A DNA stretch of 64,000 bases from Streptomyces mirabilis (GTDB lineage Bacteria > Actinomycetota > Actinomycetes > Streptomycetales > Streptomycetaceae). The stretch spans positions 2,480,001 through 2,544,000 of the forward strand of contig NZ_JBCJKP010000001.1 of the NCBI RefSeq assembly GCF_039503195.1. The letters are read 5' to 3'. Positions 1-8,769 of the stretch are shown one piece after another (position 1 is the stretch's first letter; each line of letters starts with the position of its first letter). Position numbers and translations under genes: made by a program. The notes below the pieces were generated by a model, which did no database searches, was not told where the DNA came from, and saw nothing but the letters and a program-made list of their open reading frames with translations.

Positions 1-26
1 AGAATCCCGCCGCCCGCAATGCGAAA

Positions 27-60
27 GCGGCCGGCTGCGCCGCGTGGGCGCCCCGGCCGC
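27..60. terminator. Possible terminator downstream of tatC
   Basis: Eight-base arms GCGGCCGG (27-34) and CCGGCCGC (53-60) enclose an 18-nt loop, about 75 nt past the tatC stop codon. There is no T tract, as is usual in Streptomyces. The left flank is outside the window, so it may belong to a neighbouring gene. Bases 1-134 hold no gene that I can support. Confidence 0.35.
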
Positions 61-134
61 GTCCCGCGGTGGGGTTGACGAAGAGGGTGATCTCGCTGGT
101 CACGGCCCTGACCCTACGAGATCTCCGGCCTTCG

Positions 135-1082
135 TCAGGTCACGTCGTCATAACCGTTGACCCGGTCCGTGCCCGACTGCTCGGGCAGCGCGCGGTGCGC
201 CGACACGCTCTCGACCTCGCCGATGTCCTCGGGCGTGAGGTCCAGGTCGGAGGCCTCGTCGTCCGCCGGACCCTCGGCCTCGCGGAGCCGCTTGCGCCGG
301 TCGTTCATCAGCGAGAAGACGACGGCGCCGAAGTAGAGGACCCAGATGGGTACCGCGAGCGCCAGCATCGTCAGCGGGTCGGTGCTCGGCGTGGCGACGG
401 CCGCGAAGACCGTGATGCCCATGATCATGGCGCGCCACCAGCCGAGCATGCGCCTGCCGGTCAGGATGCCGGTGAGGTTGAGCATGACCAGCAGCAGCGG
501 CAGCTCGAAGGAGAGACCGAAGACGACCACCATGCGGGTGACGAGGTCGAGCAGATCGTCCAGCGGCAGCAGGTTGTTCACACCGTGCGGCGTGAAGGTG
601 ATCAGCACCTTCGCGGTGGTGGGCAGCACCTTGTAGGCGAAGAAGCCACCGGCGAAGAACAGCGGAACGCCCGTCCCGACGAACGCATACGCGTACTTCT
701 TCTCGTTCTGGTGCAGACCGGGCGCGACGAACGCCCACAGCTGGTAGAGCCACACCGGCGAGGCGAAAGCGACGCCGGCCATCAACGAGACCTTCAACGC
801 CAGGGTGAACGGGGCGAGCAGACCGTTGATCGTGATCTGCGCGCACTGCTTGCCCTTGGGCATCCTCGCCAGCTCGGCGAAGCTCGAAGGACACCCGACC
901 GAGTCCAGCACCGGCTTGGTGAAGAAGTTGATGATGTCGTTGTAGTAGAAGGCGGCCACGACCGTGACGATGACGATGGCCAGCATCGCCTTCGCGAGCC
1001 GGTTGCGGAGCTCACGAAGGTGGTCCGCAAGGGGCATCCGTCCCTCGGGATCCTTCTCCTTCTTGCGGGCAGACTTGAGCAA
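135..1082 (-). CDS. tatC: Twin-arginine translocase subunit TatC
   Basis: A 315-residue polytopic inner-membrane protein that recognises the twin-arginine signal of folded export substrates. The N-terminal segment MPLADHLRELRNRL is the classic TatC signature, and about six hydrophobic helices follow. The C-terminal tail of about 60 residues is acidic and hydrophilic, as in other actinobacterial TatC proteins. I chose the TTG at 1082 because a GAGG lies about 8 nt upstream and the N terminus MLKSARKKEKDPEG is typical; the ATG at 1037 is an alternative. It lies 47 nt downstream of tatA on the same strand, giving a tatA-tatC operon. Identification is secure; only the start is uncertain. Confidence 0.95.
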   Translation of the reverse strand: MLKSARKKEKDPEGRMPLADHLRELRNRLAKAMLAIVIVTVVAAFYYNDIINFFTKPVLDSVGCPSSFAELARMPKGKQCAQITINGLLAPFTLALKVSLMAGVAFASPVWLYQLWAFVAPGLHQNEKKYAYAFVGTGVPLFFAGGFFAYKVLPTTAKVLITFTPHGVNNLLPLDDLLDLVTRMVVVFGLSFELPLLLVMLNLTGILTGRRMLGWWRAMIMGITVFAAVATPSTDPLTMLALAVPIWVLYFGAVVFSLMNDRRKRLREAEGPADDEASDLDLTPEDIGEVESVSAHRALPEQSGTDRVNGYDDVT

Positions 1083-1129
1083 CCCACGTCCTCATCTCGT
1101 GCGGCGGACCGGAGGCGTCCGGCCCTGCG

Positions 1130-1414
1130 TCAGCGCTTGGTCGTGTCCGTCGGCTCGGTGACCGGGCGGGAGCTGGTCACATCGCCGGGCGCGGCCTGGA
1201 TCGTGCGCTGAGCCGGGGTCTGCTCGTCGGTGCTGGGCGGACCGGCCGGGGCGGAGGTGCTGCCCTCGTCCTTCATCGCCTTGGCCTCGCTCTTCAGGAT
1301 GCGCGCGGACTTGCCGAGGGAGCGCGCCATGTCCGGAAGCTTCTTCGCGCCGAACAGCAGGATGATGACGACGAGGATGAGAATGATCTCGGGAGCGCCG
1401 AGCCTTCCGAACAT
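1130..1414 (-). CDS. tatA: Sec-independent translocase component TatA
   Basis: A 94-residue protein with one N-terminal transmembrane helix ([20 protein letters not shown]), the FGAKKLPD hinge, an amphipathic helix ([19 protein letters not shown]) and a disordered Ser/Thr/Pro-rich tail. This is the TatA/E layout: TatA oligomers form the conducting element of the Tat translocon, with TatC as receptor. The ATG at 1414 has an AGAAGG ribosome-binding site about 8 nt upstream. No tatB is present in this operon. The 259 bp upstream (1415-1673) hold no gene. Confidence 0.96.
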   Translation of the reverse strand: MFGRLGAPEIILILVVIILLFGAKKLPDMARSLGKSARILKSEAKAMKDEGSTSAPAGPPSTDEQTPAQRTIQAAPGDVTSSRPVTEPTDTTKR

Positions 1415-1673
1415 AAGTCTTTACCTTCTCACCGAGGCGGCTGGGTCGGGGTGCTGTCCGATCGGTCGGACATGTGCCCGAACGTCGTGATGACAGCGAT
1501 CGTAACGCTCAGGGGTGAACGCGGGGCAATCCCTGTGCGTACTCCCAGTTCGCGGCCCGCGCCTCGTTCTCCGGACCGCGATCAGAAGCGTACCCGCCCT
1601 CACCGGCAACTTGACAGGTTCAAACGGCTCATTGCGTATACCTCGACGGACTCATACCGGGATCCCTGGAAGG

Positions 1674-1868
1674 TCATACGGCATCCACAGAACGCGCGAC
1701 CCCCACGGCCGCCCGCTCCAGGTCGTCGGCCGCCTGGTTGATCCGGCGCGCGGAGTCCGTCACCTGCTTCCCCAGACGCTCCGCTTCCACGAAGACACGG
1801 ACAGCGAGGACGCCGAGAACGGCGATTCCAAGAAAACCCACCACAATCGCGAACATCGGCCAGAACAT
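1674..1868 (-). CDS. Small single-pass membrane protein
   Basis: A 64-residue protein with an N-terminal hydrophobic helix (MFWPMFAIVVGFLGIAVLGV, residues 1-20) and an amphipathic, coiled-coil-like remainder (AERLGKQVTDSARRINQAAD). It starts 10 nt after the stop of the next upstream gene (1879-2256), so the two are probably co-transcribed behind pafB-pafC. The topology resembles small DUF948-type proteins, but it is too short to assign. No function is claimed. Confidence 0.7.
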   Translation of the reverse strand: MFWPMFAIVVGFLGIAVLGVLAVRVFVEAERLGKQVTDSARRINQAADDLERAAVGVARSVDAV

Positions 1869-1878
1869 GAGGTCGAGC

Positions 1879-2256
1879 CTAAGTCGTGGAGTGCAGACGC
1901 AGTGTGCGCACCCCGCCGCCGGTGAGGAGTTCGACGATGCGCTCGCCCGCGGGCTTGCGGACGGCCGAGCCGCACTCGGTGCAGGTGAAGGAGTAGAACG
2001 TGGTGCGGCTGGTGGCGCCGATGGCCAGCATCAGGGCGTTCGCTCTGAGCTCCAGAGCGGCCCGGCAGTCGGGGCAGCCGGCCTTGAACAGCACGTCGGC
2101 CACTCTCCGCATACCGGCGAACGCGGTGACGGCCGTCATCTCCGCCGCGCCCACGGACGCGCCGGCCCGCTCCGCGCCGCCCGCCTTCACCGACCCGCCG
2201 GTCCTCTGCGAGGTACCGGCCCTCCCCGACGCGCCCGACATCGCCGACGTGGTCAA
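1879..2256 (-). CDS. Small zinc-ribbon-like protein downstream of pafC
   Basis: A 125-residue protein with a low-complexity Gly/Ala/Ser N terminus and two CXXC pairs: CPDC near residue 61 and CTEC near residue 93. The pairs are about 29 residues apart, which suggests a zinc ribbon. The preferred start is the TTG at 2256, whose sequence TTGA overlaps the pafC stop codon and is preceded by AGGAG, implying translational coupling. The ATG at 2241 is an alternative. It may act with PafBC or simply ride in its operon; nothing in the sequence decides this. Confidence 0.7.
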   Translation of the reverse strand: MTTSAMSGASGRAGTSQRTGGSVKAGGAERAGASVGAAEMTAVTAFAGMRRVADVLFKAGCPDCRAALELRANALMLAIGATSRTTFYSFTCTECGSAVRKPAGERIVELLTGGGVRTLRLHSTT

Positions 2257-3269
2257 AGCCCCTGCTCCTGCCTGTCGTACGGTCCGTCCTGATCGCCCTC
2301 GAGCCCGTCGTAGGCCGCGAGTGCCTCCCGAGCCGCCTCACGGGCGCTGTCCGCCAGCTCCGGCGGCGACACGATCCGTCCGTCCCGGCCCAGGCGCAGC
2401 GCCAGCCGTCGCAGCGACGCGGGGTCGGGGGTCCGCAAAGTAATACGCAGCCCGCCCTCCGGCAGCTCATCCGCGCTGTCGTGCGGGTAGTACTCCGCGA
2501 CCCAGCGCCCGCCCGGCCCGACCTCGACGACCACCTCCGGATCCTCGGCCGCGGGCTGCACCAGCCCCTCGGAGAGGTCCCGCAGTTCGATCTCGGGCGG
2601 CGCGGACGGCTCGTCGAGGATGCGGATCTCGGCGACCCGGTCGAGCCGGAAGGTGCGGCGCGCCTCGGAGCGGCGGCACCAGGCCTCCACGTACGTGTGC
2701 CCGACGCTGACCAGGCGGATCGGGTCGATCTCGCGCTCGGTGAGTTCGTCACGCGAGGGCGAGTAGTAGCGGATCCACAGCCGGCGCCGCTCGGAGATCG
2801 CCCGGTCGACGTCCGCGAAGACCCCGCCCTCGGACTCGAAGGTCACCGAGAGGCGGGAGCTGGCGGCCGCCGCCTCGCCCGAGGCGGCCTCCACCTTGGC
2901 GGTGGCGCGCAGCAGCGCCTGCCGGTCGCCCTCACGCAGCCCGGGCAGCGTGGAGACCGCGCGGGCGGCCACCAGGAGCGCGGTCGCCTCGTCCGCGGCG
3001 ATACGGAGGGGTTCGGCGACGAGGTCGGGGTTGTGCCACCAGATGCGGTCGCCGTCGGTGTCGATGTCGAGGAGGTCACCGCCGCGGAAGCTGGTCCCGC
3101 ACAGCGGCAGCACGTCGAGGTCGGAGATCAGCTCGTCCTCGGTGATCCCGAAGGCCCGGGCGACATCACCGACGCGCGCGCCGGGGCGCTCGCGCAGATA
3201 GGTCACCAGGGACAGCATCCGCCGGGTCTGGTCGATCGCGTTCGTGGGCCTGGCCGTTTTTCCTGCCAC
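2253..3269 (-). CDS. pafC: WYL-domain DNA-damage response activator PafC
   Basis: A 338-residue regulator. It has an N-terminal helix-turn-helix (TNAIDQTRRMLSLVTYLRE, then VGDVARAFGITEDELISDLD), a central WYL domain (RRLWIRYYSPSRDELTEREI) and a C-terminal WCX domain. In mycobacteria, PafB and PafC form a heterodimer that activates RecA-NDp promoters in a LexA-independent DNA-damage response. I chose the GTG at 3269 because it is 17 nt past the pafB stop, has GGGGGA upstream and starts the conserved domain; the open frame extends further upstream only inside pafB. Two candidate target promoters occur in this window (20306-20328 and 57735-57757). Confidence 0.93.
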   Translation of the reverse strand: MAGKTARPTNAIDQTRRMLSLVTYLRERPGARVGDVARAFGITEDELISDLDVLPLCGTSFRGGDLLDIDTDGDRIWWHNPDLVAEPLRIAADEATALLVAARAVSTLPGLREGDRQALLRATAKVEAASGEAAAASSRLSVTFESEGGVFADVDRAISERRRLWIRYYSPSRDELTEREIDPIRLVSVGHTYVEAWCRRSEARRTFRLDRVAEIRILDEPSAPPEIELRDLSEGLVQPAAEDPEVVVEVGPGGRWVAEYYPHDSADELPEGGLRITLRTPDPASLRRLALRLGRDGRIVSPPELADSAREAAREALAAYDGLEGDQDGPYDRQEQGL

Positions 3270-3286
3270 GTTCTCTACGTTCCCCC

Positions 3287-4240
3287 TCAGCCCTTGGCCA
3301 CGGCGCGCAGCCGGTCCACTACATCGGCCCGCAGCTCGGCGGGCTCCAGGACCACCACGTCGGGCCCGAACTCGACGAGCCAGGCGTCCAGGCCGTGTCC
3401 GTACGGGATCTCCAACTCGTCCCAGCCGTCGCCGAGTTCCCGTACGGAGACCGCTTTGGCCCGCAGCGGGTAGCCGGAGCCGGTGCGCAGCCGGATCAGC
3501 GCGGAGCGGTCGGCGATCTCGCCCGCCCAGCTCGCCACGGTCTCCCGCACGGTGACGACGTCGGGCACCTCGGCGGTGTACCGCCCGGCGCGGGAGCGGA
3601 CCCTGCCGGTGATCCGCGAGAGCCTGAAGACGCGCTCGGCGCCGCGGTCGCGGTCCCAGCCCGCCAGGTACCAGTGGCCGCGCCAGCACTCCAGCGCCCA
3701 CGGCTCGACCTGCCGGGTCTCGGGGTGCGCGGCGGTGGCCTTGCGGTAGTCGAAGACGACCGGGCGGCGGTCGCGGCAGGCCAGCATCAGCGGCTCGAAG
3801 GCCGCCTCGTGCACGGGGATGTGCGGTTCGAGGGCGCTATGCGCCTCGTAGGGGTCGAAGTCCTCGGGCAGCCCGGCGGCGCGCAGCTTCTGCAACGCAC
3901 CGCTCGCCGCGCCGGCCAGCCGGGCCTGCTGCCAGACCTTGGCGGCGAGGCCGAGGGCGGCGGCCTCCTCGGCGTCGAGGGTGATGGGCGGCAGGCGGTT
4001 GCTGTCGCGGCGGGCGAGATAGCCGACCTCGCCGTCGAGGTTCTCCACCGTCTCGATGACCAGGCCAAGCTCGCGCAGATCGTCCTTGTCGCGCTCGAAC
4101 ATCCGGTTGAAGGAGTCGTCCGACCCGGCTTCCAGATAGGCCTCGATGGACTCGCGGAGTTCGCGCTTGCTGAGCGGCCGCCGCGTCCCGAGCAGACACA
4201 GCGCGAGGTTCATCAGCCGCTCGGCCTTGGCAATGGCCAT
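3287..4240 (-). CDS. pafB: WYL-domain DNA-damage response activator PafB
   Basis: A 317-residue paralogue of PafC and first gene of the pafB-pafC pair. It begins MAIAKAERLMNLALCLLGTR, a winged-helix N terminus, and carries a WYL core (PVVFDYRKATAAHPETRQVE) and a WCX-like C terminus. The ATG at 4240 has AGGAAGG about 9 nt upstream. It heads the leftward unit pafB-pafC-zinc-ribbon gene-small membrane gene. Its position close to the Pup-proteasome genes is conserved in actinobacteria, although in mycobacteria its role is transcriptional and not directly proteolytic. Confidence 0.93.
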   Translation of the reverse strand: MAIAKAERLMNLALCLLGTRRPLSKRELRESIEAYLEAGSDDSFNRMFERDKDDLRELGLVIETVENLDGEVGYLARRDSNRLPPITLDAEEAAALGLAAKVWQQARLAGAASGALQKLRAAGLPEDFDPYEAHSALEPHIPVHEAAFEPLMLACRDRRPVVFDYRKATAAHPETRQVEPWALECWRGHWYLAGWDRDRGAERVFRLSRITGRVRSRAGRYTAEVPDVVTVRETVASWAGEIADRSALIRLRTGSGYPLRAKAVSVRELGDGWDELEIPYGHGLDAWLVEFGPDVVVLEPAELRADVVDRLRAVAKG

Positions 4241-4307
4241 CGACGCCCTTCCTATGGTGCTTCCGACCGTTGACCGTACCGCTCCGAAGTGCCCCGGCAA
4301 AAGCCGA

Positions 4308-4335
4308 GGGCCCATGCCCGGACAGGCATGGGCCC
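4308..4335 (-). terminator. Terminator downstream of the small FKBP gene
   Basis: An 11-bp perfect stem, GGGCCCATGCC / GGCATGGGCCC, with a 6-nt loop. It lies about 100 nt past the stop of the FKBP gene at 4438 and before pafB on the same strand, so it probably separates the two units. Confidence 0.7.
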
Positions 4336-4437
4336 CAGGTGATCGGCTTCGGACGAATCCCGATCACAGAGCGTACGAAGATCGGGCGGGAACCCGGCCT
4401 TCATGATGATCGGATCAAGACCCGATCCCGCTGTGGA

Positions 4438-4809
4438 TCAGACCGCGACCAGGTCGCAGACGAAGATCAGCGTCTCGCCGGGGCCGATTCGGCCACCGGC
4501 GCCACGGTCGCCGTACGCGAGGTGCGCCGGGATGACCAGCTGGCGACGGCCGCCGACCTTCATGCCCTGCACACCCTGGTCCCAGCCGCTGATGACCTGA
4601 CCGACACCGAGCTGGAACTCCAGCGGTGCGCCGCGGTTCCAGGAGGCGTCGAACTCCTCGCCGGTGGAGAACGCCACGCCCACGTAGTGGACCTTGACGA
4701 AGTCGCCGGCCTTGGCGACCTGGCCTTCGCCTTCCCAGATGTCCTTGATCTCGAGGTCCGCCGGGGGCTCGCCGCCCGGGAAGTCGATCTCGGGCTTCTC
4801 GATGCTCAC
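4438..4809 (-). CDS. Cytosolic FKBP-type peptidyl-prolyl isomerase
   Basis: A 123-residue single-domain FKBP. Family hallmarks are visible: VKVHYVGVAFSTGEEFDASW, the PLEFQLGVGQVISGWDQGV strand-helix, MKVGGRRQLVIPAHLAYGDR and the closing ETLIFVCDLVAV. There is no signal peptide, so it acts in the cytoplasm on prolyl bonds of folding proteins. It lies 69 nt downstream of a second, exported FKBP gene on the same strand, and the pair is probably co-transcribed. Identification at family level is secure. Confidence 0.93.
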   Translation of the reverse strand: MSIEKPEIDFPGGEPPADLEIKDIWEGEGQVAKAGDFVKVHYVGVAFSTGEEFDASWNRGAPLEFQLGVGQVISGWDQGVQGMKVGGRRQLVIPAHLAYGDRGAGGRIGPGETLIFVCDLVAV

Positions 4810-4878
4810 GTCTCTAGCTCCTGCTTGTTCGCGTAAAGGCCTTAAAGCAACACCGACAGTCTCACATCCCGCAAGGCG

Positions 4879-5886
4879 TTACATCTTGGCCAGGATGTCC
4901 ACCGAGAACACCAGGGTGGAGTCCTTCTTGATGCCACTGCCGCTCGGCGGGTTGTTGCCGTAGCCCAGCGCCGGCGGAATGACGATGAGGACGCGGCTGC
5001 CCACCTTCTTGCCGGTCAGTCCCTGCGCCCAGCCCTTGACGACCTGCTGCAGCGAGAACGACGCCAGCCGGCCGCTGCTGTACGTCGAGTCGAACTCCTT
5101 GCCGGTGTCCCAGAGCACGCCCTTGTACTGCACCAGGACGCTGCTGTCCGCCTTGACCTCGTCCCCGTCGCCCTCGAGGACGTAGTTCGCCACGAGCTTC
5201 GTCGGGGCCGTCGCCTTCGGCACGTCGATGGAGGGGGCCTTGCCGTCGGTGTTGGTGCCGACCTTCGGGAGGGCGGCGTCGCTCTGCGCGACCTCCTTGC
5301 CCTGGGCGGAGCTCTTCGCGTTGAAGGTGTTCTCGATGTCGACGACGAACACCAGCGTGTCGGTGCCCTTGATGCCCGCCTGCGTGTTGCCCTGCGGGCC
5401 GTAGCCCCAGGTGGGCGGCACGGACATCTCGACGCGGCTGCCGACCTTCTTGCCCACCAGGGCATAGCGCCAGCCGTCGATGATGCCGCCCTGCGCGAGC
5501 TGGATGAGCAGCGGCGTCTTGCGGTCGTAGGAGTTGTCGAAGACCTTGGCGGTGTCCCAGATCTGGCCGAGGTAGTTGGCCTGGATGTAGTCGTTCTCCG
5601 CGACCGTCTTGCCGCCGCCCGCGATGACCGTCTTGACCGCCAGGTCCTTCGACGGGGAGCCGCTGCCCTTGGCCACGGTCGGCTTCTCACCGAACTTCGC
5701 CCCGGCCGTGATCGCCGGCAGCGGACCGTCGACGATCTTCGGCGGCGGCGCCGCCGAGGCGGACGCGGGGGCCGACGGGGACGGGCTGCTGGTACTGGAC
5801 TTGGCCTTGCCCGACTTGTCGTCACCGCATCCGGCGAGCGTGACCAGTCCGGCGGGTACGGCAATCATGAGGGAGCGTCGGCGCAC
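4879..5886 (-). CDS. Exported FKBP-type isomerase lipoprotein with two FKBP domains
   Basis: A 335-residue lipoprotein. A short basic/hydrophobic signal ends in lipobox LAGC (Cys about residue 20), followed by a Ser/Pro/Ala-rich tether. Two FKBP domains follow: domain 1 at about 75-190 (VEMSVPPTWGYGPQGN) and domain 2 at about 225-335 (VLIVIPPALGYGNNPP, ending TLVFSVDILAKM). Both keep the isomerase fold, which fits chaperoning of secreted proteins at the outer membrane face. The first domain lacks the usual tight GEEFDAS signature, having AKVFDNSYDRKTPLL instead, so it may be less active. Confidence 0.9.
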   Translation of the reverse strand: MRRRSLMIAVPAGLVTLAGCGDDKSGKAKSSTSSPSPSAPASASAAPPPKIVDGPLPAITAGAKFGEKPTVAKGSGSPSKDLAVKTVIAGGGKTVAENDYIQANYLGQIWDTAKVFDNSYDRKTPLLIQLAQGGIIDGWRYALVGKKVGSRVEMSVPPTWGYGPQGNTQAGIKGTDTLVFVVDIENTFNAKSSAQGKEVAQSDAALPKVGTNTDGKAPSIDVPKATAPTKLVANYVLEGDGDEVKADSSVLVQYKGVLWDTGKEFDSTYSSGRLASFSLQQVVKGWAQGLTGKKVGSRVLIVIPPALGYGNNPPSGSGIKKDSTLVFSVDILAKM

Positions 5887-5949
5887 GGTGAGGGCCTCGT
5901 ATCGATCGATCTTGGTTGATGGCGTGCGCGCAACTCTACGACGTGAGAA

Positions 5950-5978
5950 GGGCGCCGTACGGAAAACGTACGGCGCCC
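5950..5978 (-). terminator. Strong terminator downstream of pafA
   Basis: A 12-bp perfect stem, GGGCGCCGTACG / CGTACGGCGCCC, with loop GAAAA, 38 nt past the pafA stop codon. It separates pafA from the FKBP pair. Confidence 0.8.
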
Positions 5979-6015
5979 CGCGTTGCGTTCCGCCCTCACA
6001 CCCGGAACTCAGCGC

Positions 6016-7377
6016 TCACATTCCCGCGATCAGCTTCTCCACCCGGTCGTCGACCGAACGGAACGGGTCCTTGCACAACACCGTGCGTTGTGCCTGGTCG
6101 TTGAGCTTGAGGTGGACCCAGTCGACGGTGAAATCGCGTCGCTGCTCCTGAGCGCGCCGGATGAAGTCGCCGCGCAGCCGGGCCCGAGTGGTCTGCGGCG
6201 GCACGGACTTGCCTTCGAAGATCTTCAAATCGTTGCAGATCCGGGTGGCTTGTCCCTTCCTCTCCAGGAGGTAGTACAGACCACGACGCCGGTGGATGTC
6301 GTGATATGCGAGGTCTATCTGCGCGACCCGGGGATGCGACATCGTCATGTTGTGCTTGGCCCGGTACCGCTCGATGAGCTTGTACTTCATCACCCAGTCG
6401 ATTTCGGTACCGATCCGGTCGAGGTCCTCGGCCTCGATCGCGTCGAGCGTGCGGCCCCACAGTTCGAGCACCTGCTCGACCGTGCCGGTGCGGATGCCGC
6501 GGCGCTCGCAGAAGTCCACGGCCTTCTCGAAGTACTCCCGCTGCACTTCCAGCGCGGAGGCCTCCCGGCCGCTGGCCAGACGCACCTTGCGCCGGCCCGT
6601 GATGTCGTGACTGACCTCACGGATCGCCCGAATGGGGTTCTCCAGGGTGAGGTCGCGCATGACCGTACCGGCCTCGATCATGCGCAGTACCAGGTCGGTG
6701 GCGCCGACCTTGAGGAGCATCGTCGTCTCGGACATGTTCGAGTCACCGACGATGACGTGCAGCCGCCGGTAGCGCTCGGCGTCGGCGTGCGGTTCGTCGC
6801 GGGTGTTGATGATCGGCCGGGAGCGGGTCGTCGCCGAGCTGACGCCCTCCCAGATGTGCTCGGCGCGCTGGCTCACGCAGTACACGGCGCCGCGCGGAGT
6901 CTGCAGCACCTTGCCGGCACCGCACAGCAGCTGCCGGGTGACCAGGAAGGGAATGAGAATGTCCGCGAGCCGGGAGAACTCCCCGTGCCGGGCCACCAGA
7001 TAGTTCTCGTGGCACCCGTAGGAGTTGCCCGCCGAGTCGGTGTTGTTCTTGAACAGATAGACGTCGCCCGCGATTCCTTCCTCGTGCAGGCGTCGTTCGG
7101 CGTCGACCAGGAGTCCTTCGAGAATGCGCTCGCCGGCCTTGTCGTGGGTGACGAGTTCCGTCACGTTGTCACATTCGGGTGTCGCGTATTCCGGATGTGA
7201 TCCCACGTCGAGATAGAGGCGGGCACCGTTCCGCAGAAAGACATTGCTGCTGCGGCCCCATGACACGACACGGCGGAAGAGGTACCGCGCCACCTCGTCG
7301 GGAGACAGGCGGCGCTGTCCCCTGAACGTACACGTGACGCCGTACTCGTTCTCCAGCCCGAAAATGCGGCGGTCCAT
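6016..7377 (-). CDS. pafA: Pup--protein ligase PafA
   Basis: A 453-residue ligase of the glutamine-synthetase/carboxylate-amine ligase fold. It phosphorylates the C-terminal glutamate of Pup and joins it to substrate lysines, marking them for the ARC/20S proteasome. Signatures include the start [14 protein letters not shown], the conserved [14 protein letters not shown] segment, the nucleotide-binding [16 protein letters not shown] and the [19 protein letters not shown] block shared with Dop. The ATG at 7377 opens 9 nt after the stop of the MFS gene on the same strand, so read-through from that unit is likely. It is separated from the prc-arc operon by the MFS/lacI pair. Confidence 0.97.
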   Translation of the reverse strand: MDRRIFGLENEYGVTCTFRGQRRLSPDEVARYLFRRVVSWGRSSNVFLRNGARLYLDVGSHPEYATPECDNVTELVTHDKAGERILEGLLVDAERRLHEEGIAGDVYLFKNNTDSAGNSYGCHENYLVARHGEFSRLADILIPFLVTRQLLCGAGKVLQTPRGAVYCVSQRAEHIWEGVSSATTRSRPIINTRDEPHADAERYRRLHVIVGDSNMSETTMLLKVGATDLVLRMIEAGTVMRDLTLENPIRAIREVSHDITGRRKVRLASGREASALEVQREYFEKAVDFCERRGIRTGTVEQVLELWGRTLDAIEAEDLDRIGTEIDWVMKYKLIERYRAKHNMTMSHPRVAQIDLAYHDIHRRRGLYYLLERKGQATRICNDLKIFEGKSVPPQTTRARLRGDFIRRAQEQRRDFTVDWVHLKLNDQAQRTVLCKDPFRSVDDRVEKLIAGM

Positions 7378-7386
7378 GACTGAACA

Positions 7387-8646
7387 TTACGCCCGATCCC
7401 CCGAGCTGAAACGGGGTTCGACGGCACGGTTTGGATCATTTTCCGATGAGACCGCAACGACCGCACCGTCCCCGGTAGCTGCGAGGACCCGCCCCGTGGC
7501 CAGCAGAACCACCAGTGCGGCGGCACCCGCGACACCCGGCAGGGCGAAGCCCCACACCGCCCCGCCCCACTCGACGACCGGGCCCGCGAGGCCCGTTCCG
7601 ACCGACGCGCCCACGGTGAACGTCGTCACAAGCCAGGAGAACGCCTCGGTGACGGTGCCCTTCGGCGCGTGCCGGTCGACGATGATGAAGGCGCAGGCGA
7701 TGCAGGGCGCCAGGAAGACCCCGGCGAGCGCCGCGAGGGCCGTCATGGCGACCACGCCCGGCATCAGCACGAGTGGCAGATAACACACCGCCAGAAGGGC
7801 GACCAGCACCCGCAGTCGCCGCTCGGGCGCGCCACTCCACCGCCGCGCCCCGTACGCCGTCCCACCGACGAGGGCCCCGAGCCCCACGGCCGCCATCAGC
7901 CAGCCGTACACCGCGTCGCCGCCGTGGTCGTCGGCGTACGACACCGCGGCGACCGTGATCGAGCCGAGCGCGATCCCCACGAACAGGAACGCGCCGAGCA
8001 GCGCCAGCAGCCCGGGGGAACGCAACGCGCCGAGCCAGTGCGCCTCGCGCGGTGCCGAACGCCACGCGCGCGAGGGTGGCGAGAGGACCACGGAGAGGGC
8101 GCCCAGCACCCCGACGACGTTCAGGATCAGCAGCGCCGCCCGGGCGGACCAGAGCGAGGCACACAGGGTCAGCAGCAACGGTCCGACGGTGAACATGACT
8201 TCCTGCGCCACGGCGTCCATCGCGTACGCGGTGTGCACCTGCTCCTCCCGGCGCAGCACGGAGGGCCACAACGCCCGCAGACCGCCCTCCAGGGGCGGCG
8301 TGAAGAGCCCGGCGACGACCATCGAGAGGTACGCCACCGGCAGCGGGTCGGTGCCCGAGAAGGCGAAGACGCCCATCCCGAGGGCCGAGACGAGCGCGGC
8401 CGGCAACTGGACACGCGGCTGCCCGTACAGATCCACGAGCCGCCCGAGCAGCGGCTGCCCCACGGCATTGCCCACCCCGTACACGGCCGCCAGCGCACCG
8501 GCCAGGCTGTACGTCCCGCCCTCCGCCCGGACGAAGAGCACGACGGCGATGGCCGCGGTGGCGTTCGGCAGCCGCCCGGTGAGCGTGCCGGCGAGCAGCC
8601 GTGCGGCGTGCCTCGCCCTGAGGATCTCCAGGTATCCCGCGGCCAT
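7387..8646 (-). CDS. MFS transporter
   Basis: A 419-residue major facilitator superfamily protein with about 12 hydrophobic helices in two halves. The loop motif GRLVDLYGQPRVQL lies between helices 2 and 3 (MFS motif A region). The substrate cannot be read from sequence. The ATG at 8646 is preferred over the upstream start because it has GGAAGGG about 5-6 nt upstream and begins MAAGYLEILRARHAARLLAG. It is divergent from a LacI-family regulator with an operator-like palindrome between them, so it is probably that regulator's target. pafA follows 9 nt later on the same strand and could be partly co-regulated. Confidence 0.9.
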   Translation of the reverse strand: MAAGYLEILRARHAARLLAGTLTGRLPNATAAIAVVLFVRAEGGTYSLAGALAAVYGVGNAVGQPLLGRLVDLYGQPRVQLPAALVSALGMGVFAFSGTDPLPVAYLSMVVAGLFTPPLEGGLRALWPSVLRREEQVHTAYAMDAVAQEVMFTVGPLLLTLCASLWSARAALLILNVVGVLGALSVVLSPPSRAWRSAPREAHWLGALRSPGLLALLGAFLFVGIALGSITVAAVSYADDHGGDAVYGWLMAAVGLGALVGGTAYGARRWSGAPERRLRVLVALLAVCYLPLVLMPGVVAMTALAALAGVFLAPCIACAFIIVDRHAPKGTVTEAFSWLVTTFTVGASVGTGLAGPVVEWGGAVWGFALPGVAGAAALVVLLATGRVLAATGDGAVVAVSSENDPNRAVEPRFSSGDRA

Positions 8647-8698
8647 GTCATGCCCTTCCGGTAACGCGTGACGCCCGATGGTCATGCACACGAGGTTT

Positions 8699-8725
8699 TA
8701 CGTATAACGCCCTGGGTCATACGTA
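8699..8725. promoter_or_regulatory. Candidate LacI-type operator between the MFS and lacI genes
   Basis: A perfect inverted repeat TACGTAT (8699-8705) / ATACGTA (8719-8725) with a 13-bp spacer sits in the 123-bp divergent region. The position, 53 bp before the MFS start and 45 bp before the regulator start, suits simultaneous repression of both. The assignment to the adjacent LacI protein is inferred. Confidence 0.5.
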
Positions 8726-8769
8726 CCATGTGCCCAGTCCGCGAGTCCAGACGAAGGAGCAGGTCGCCG

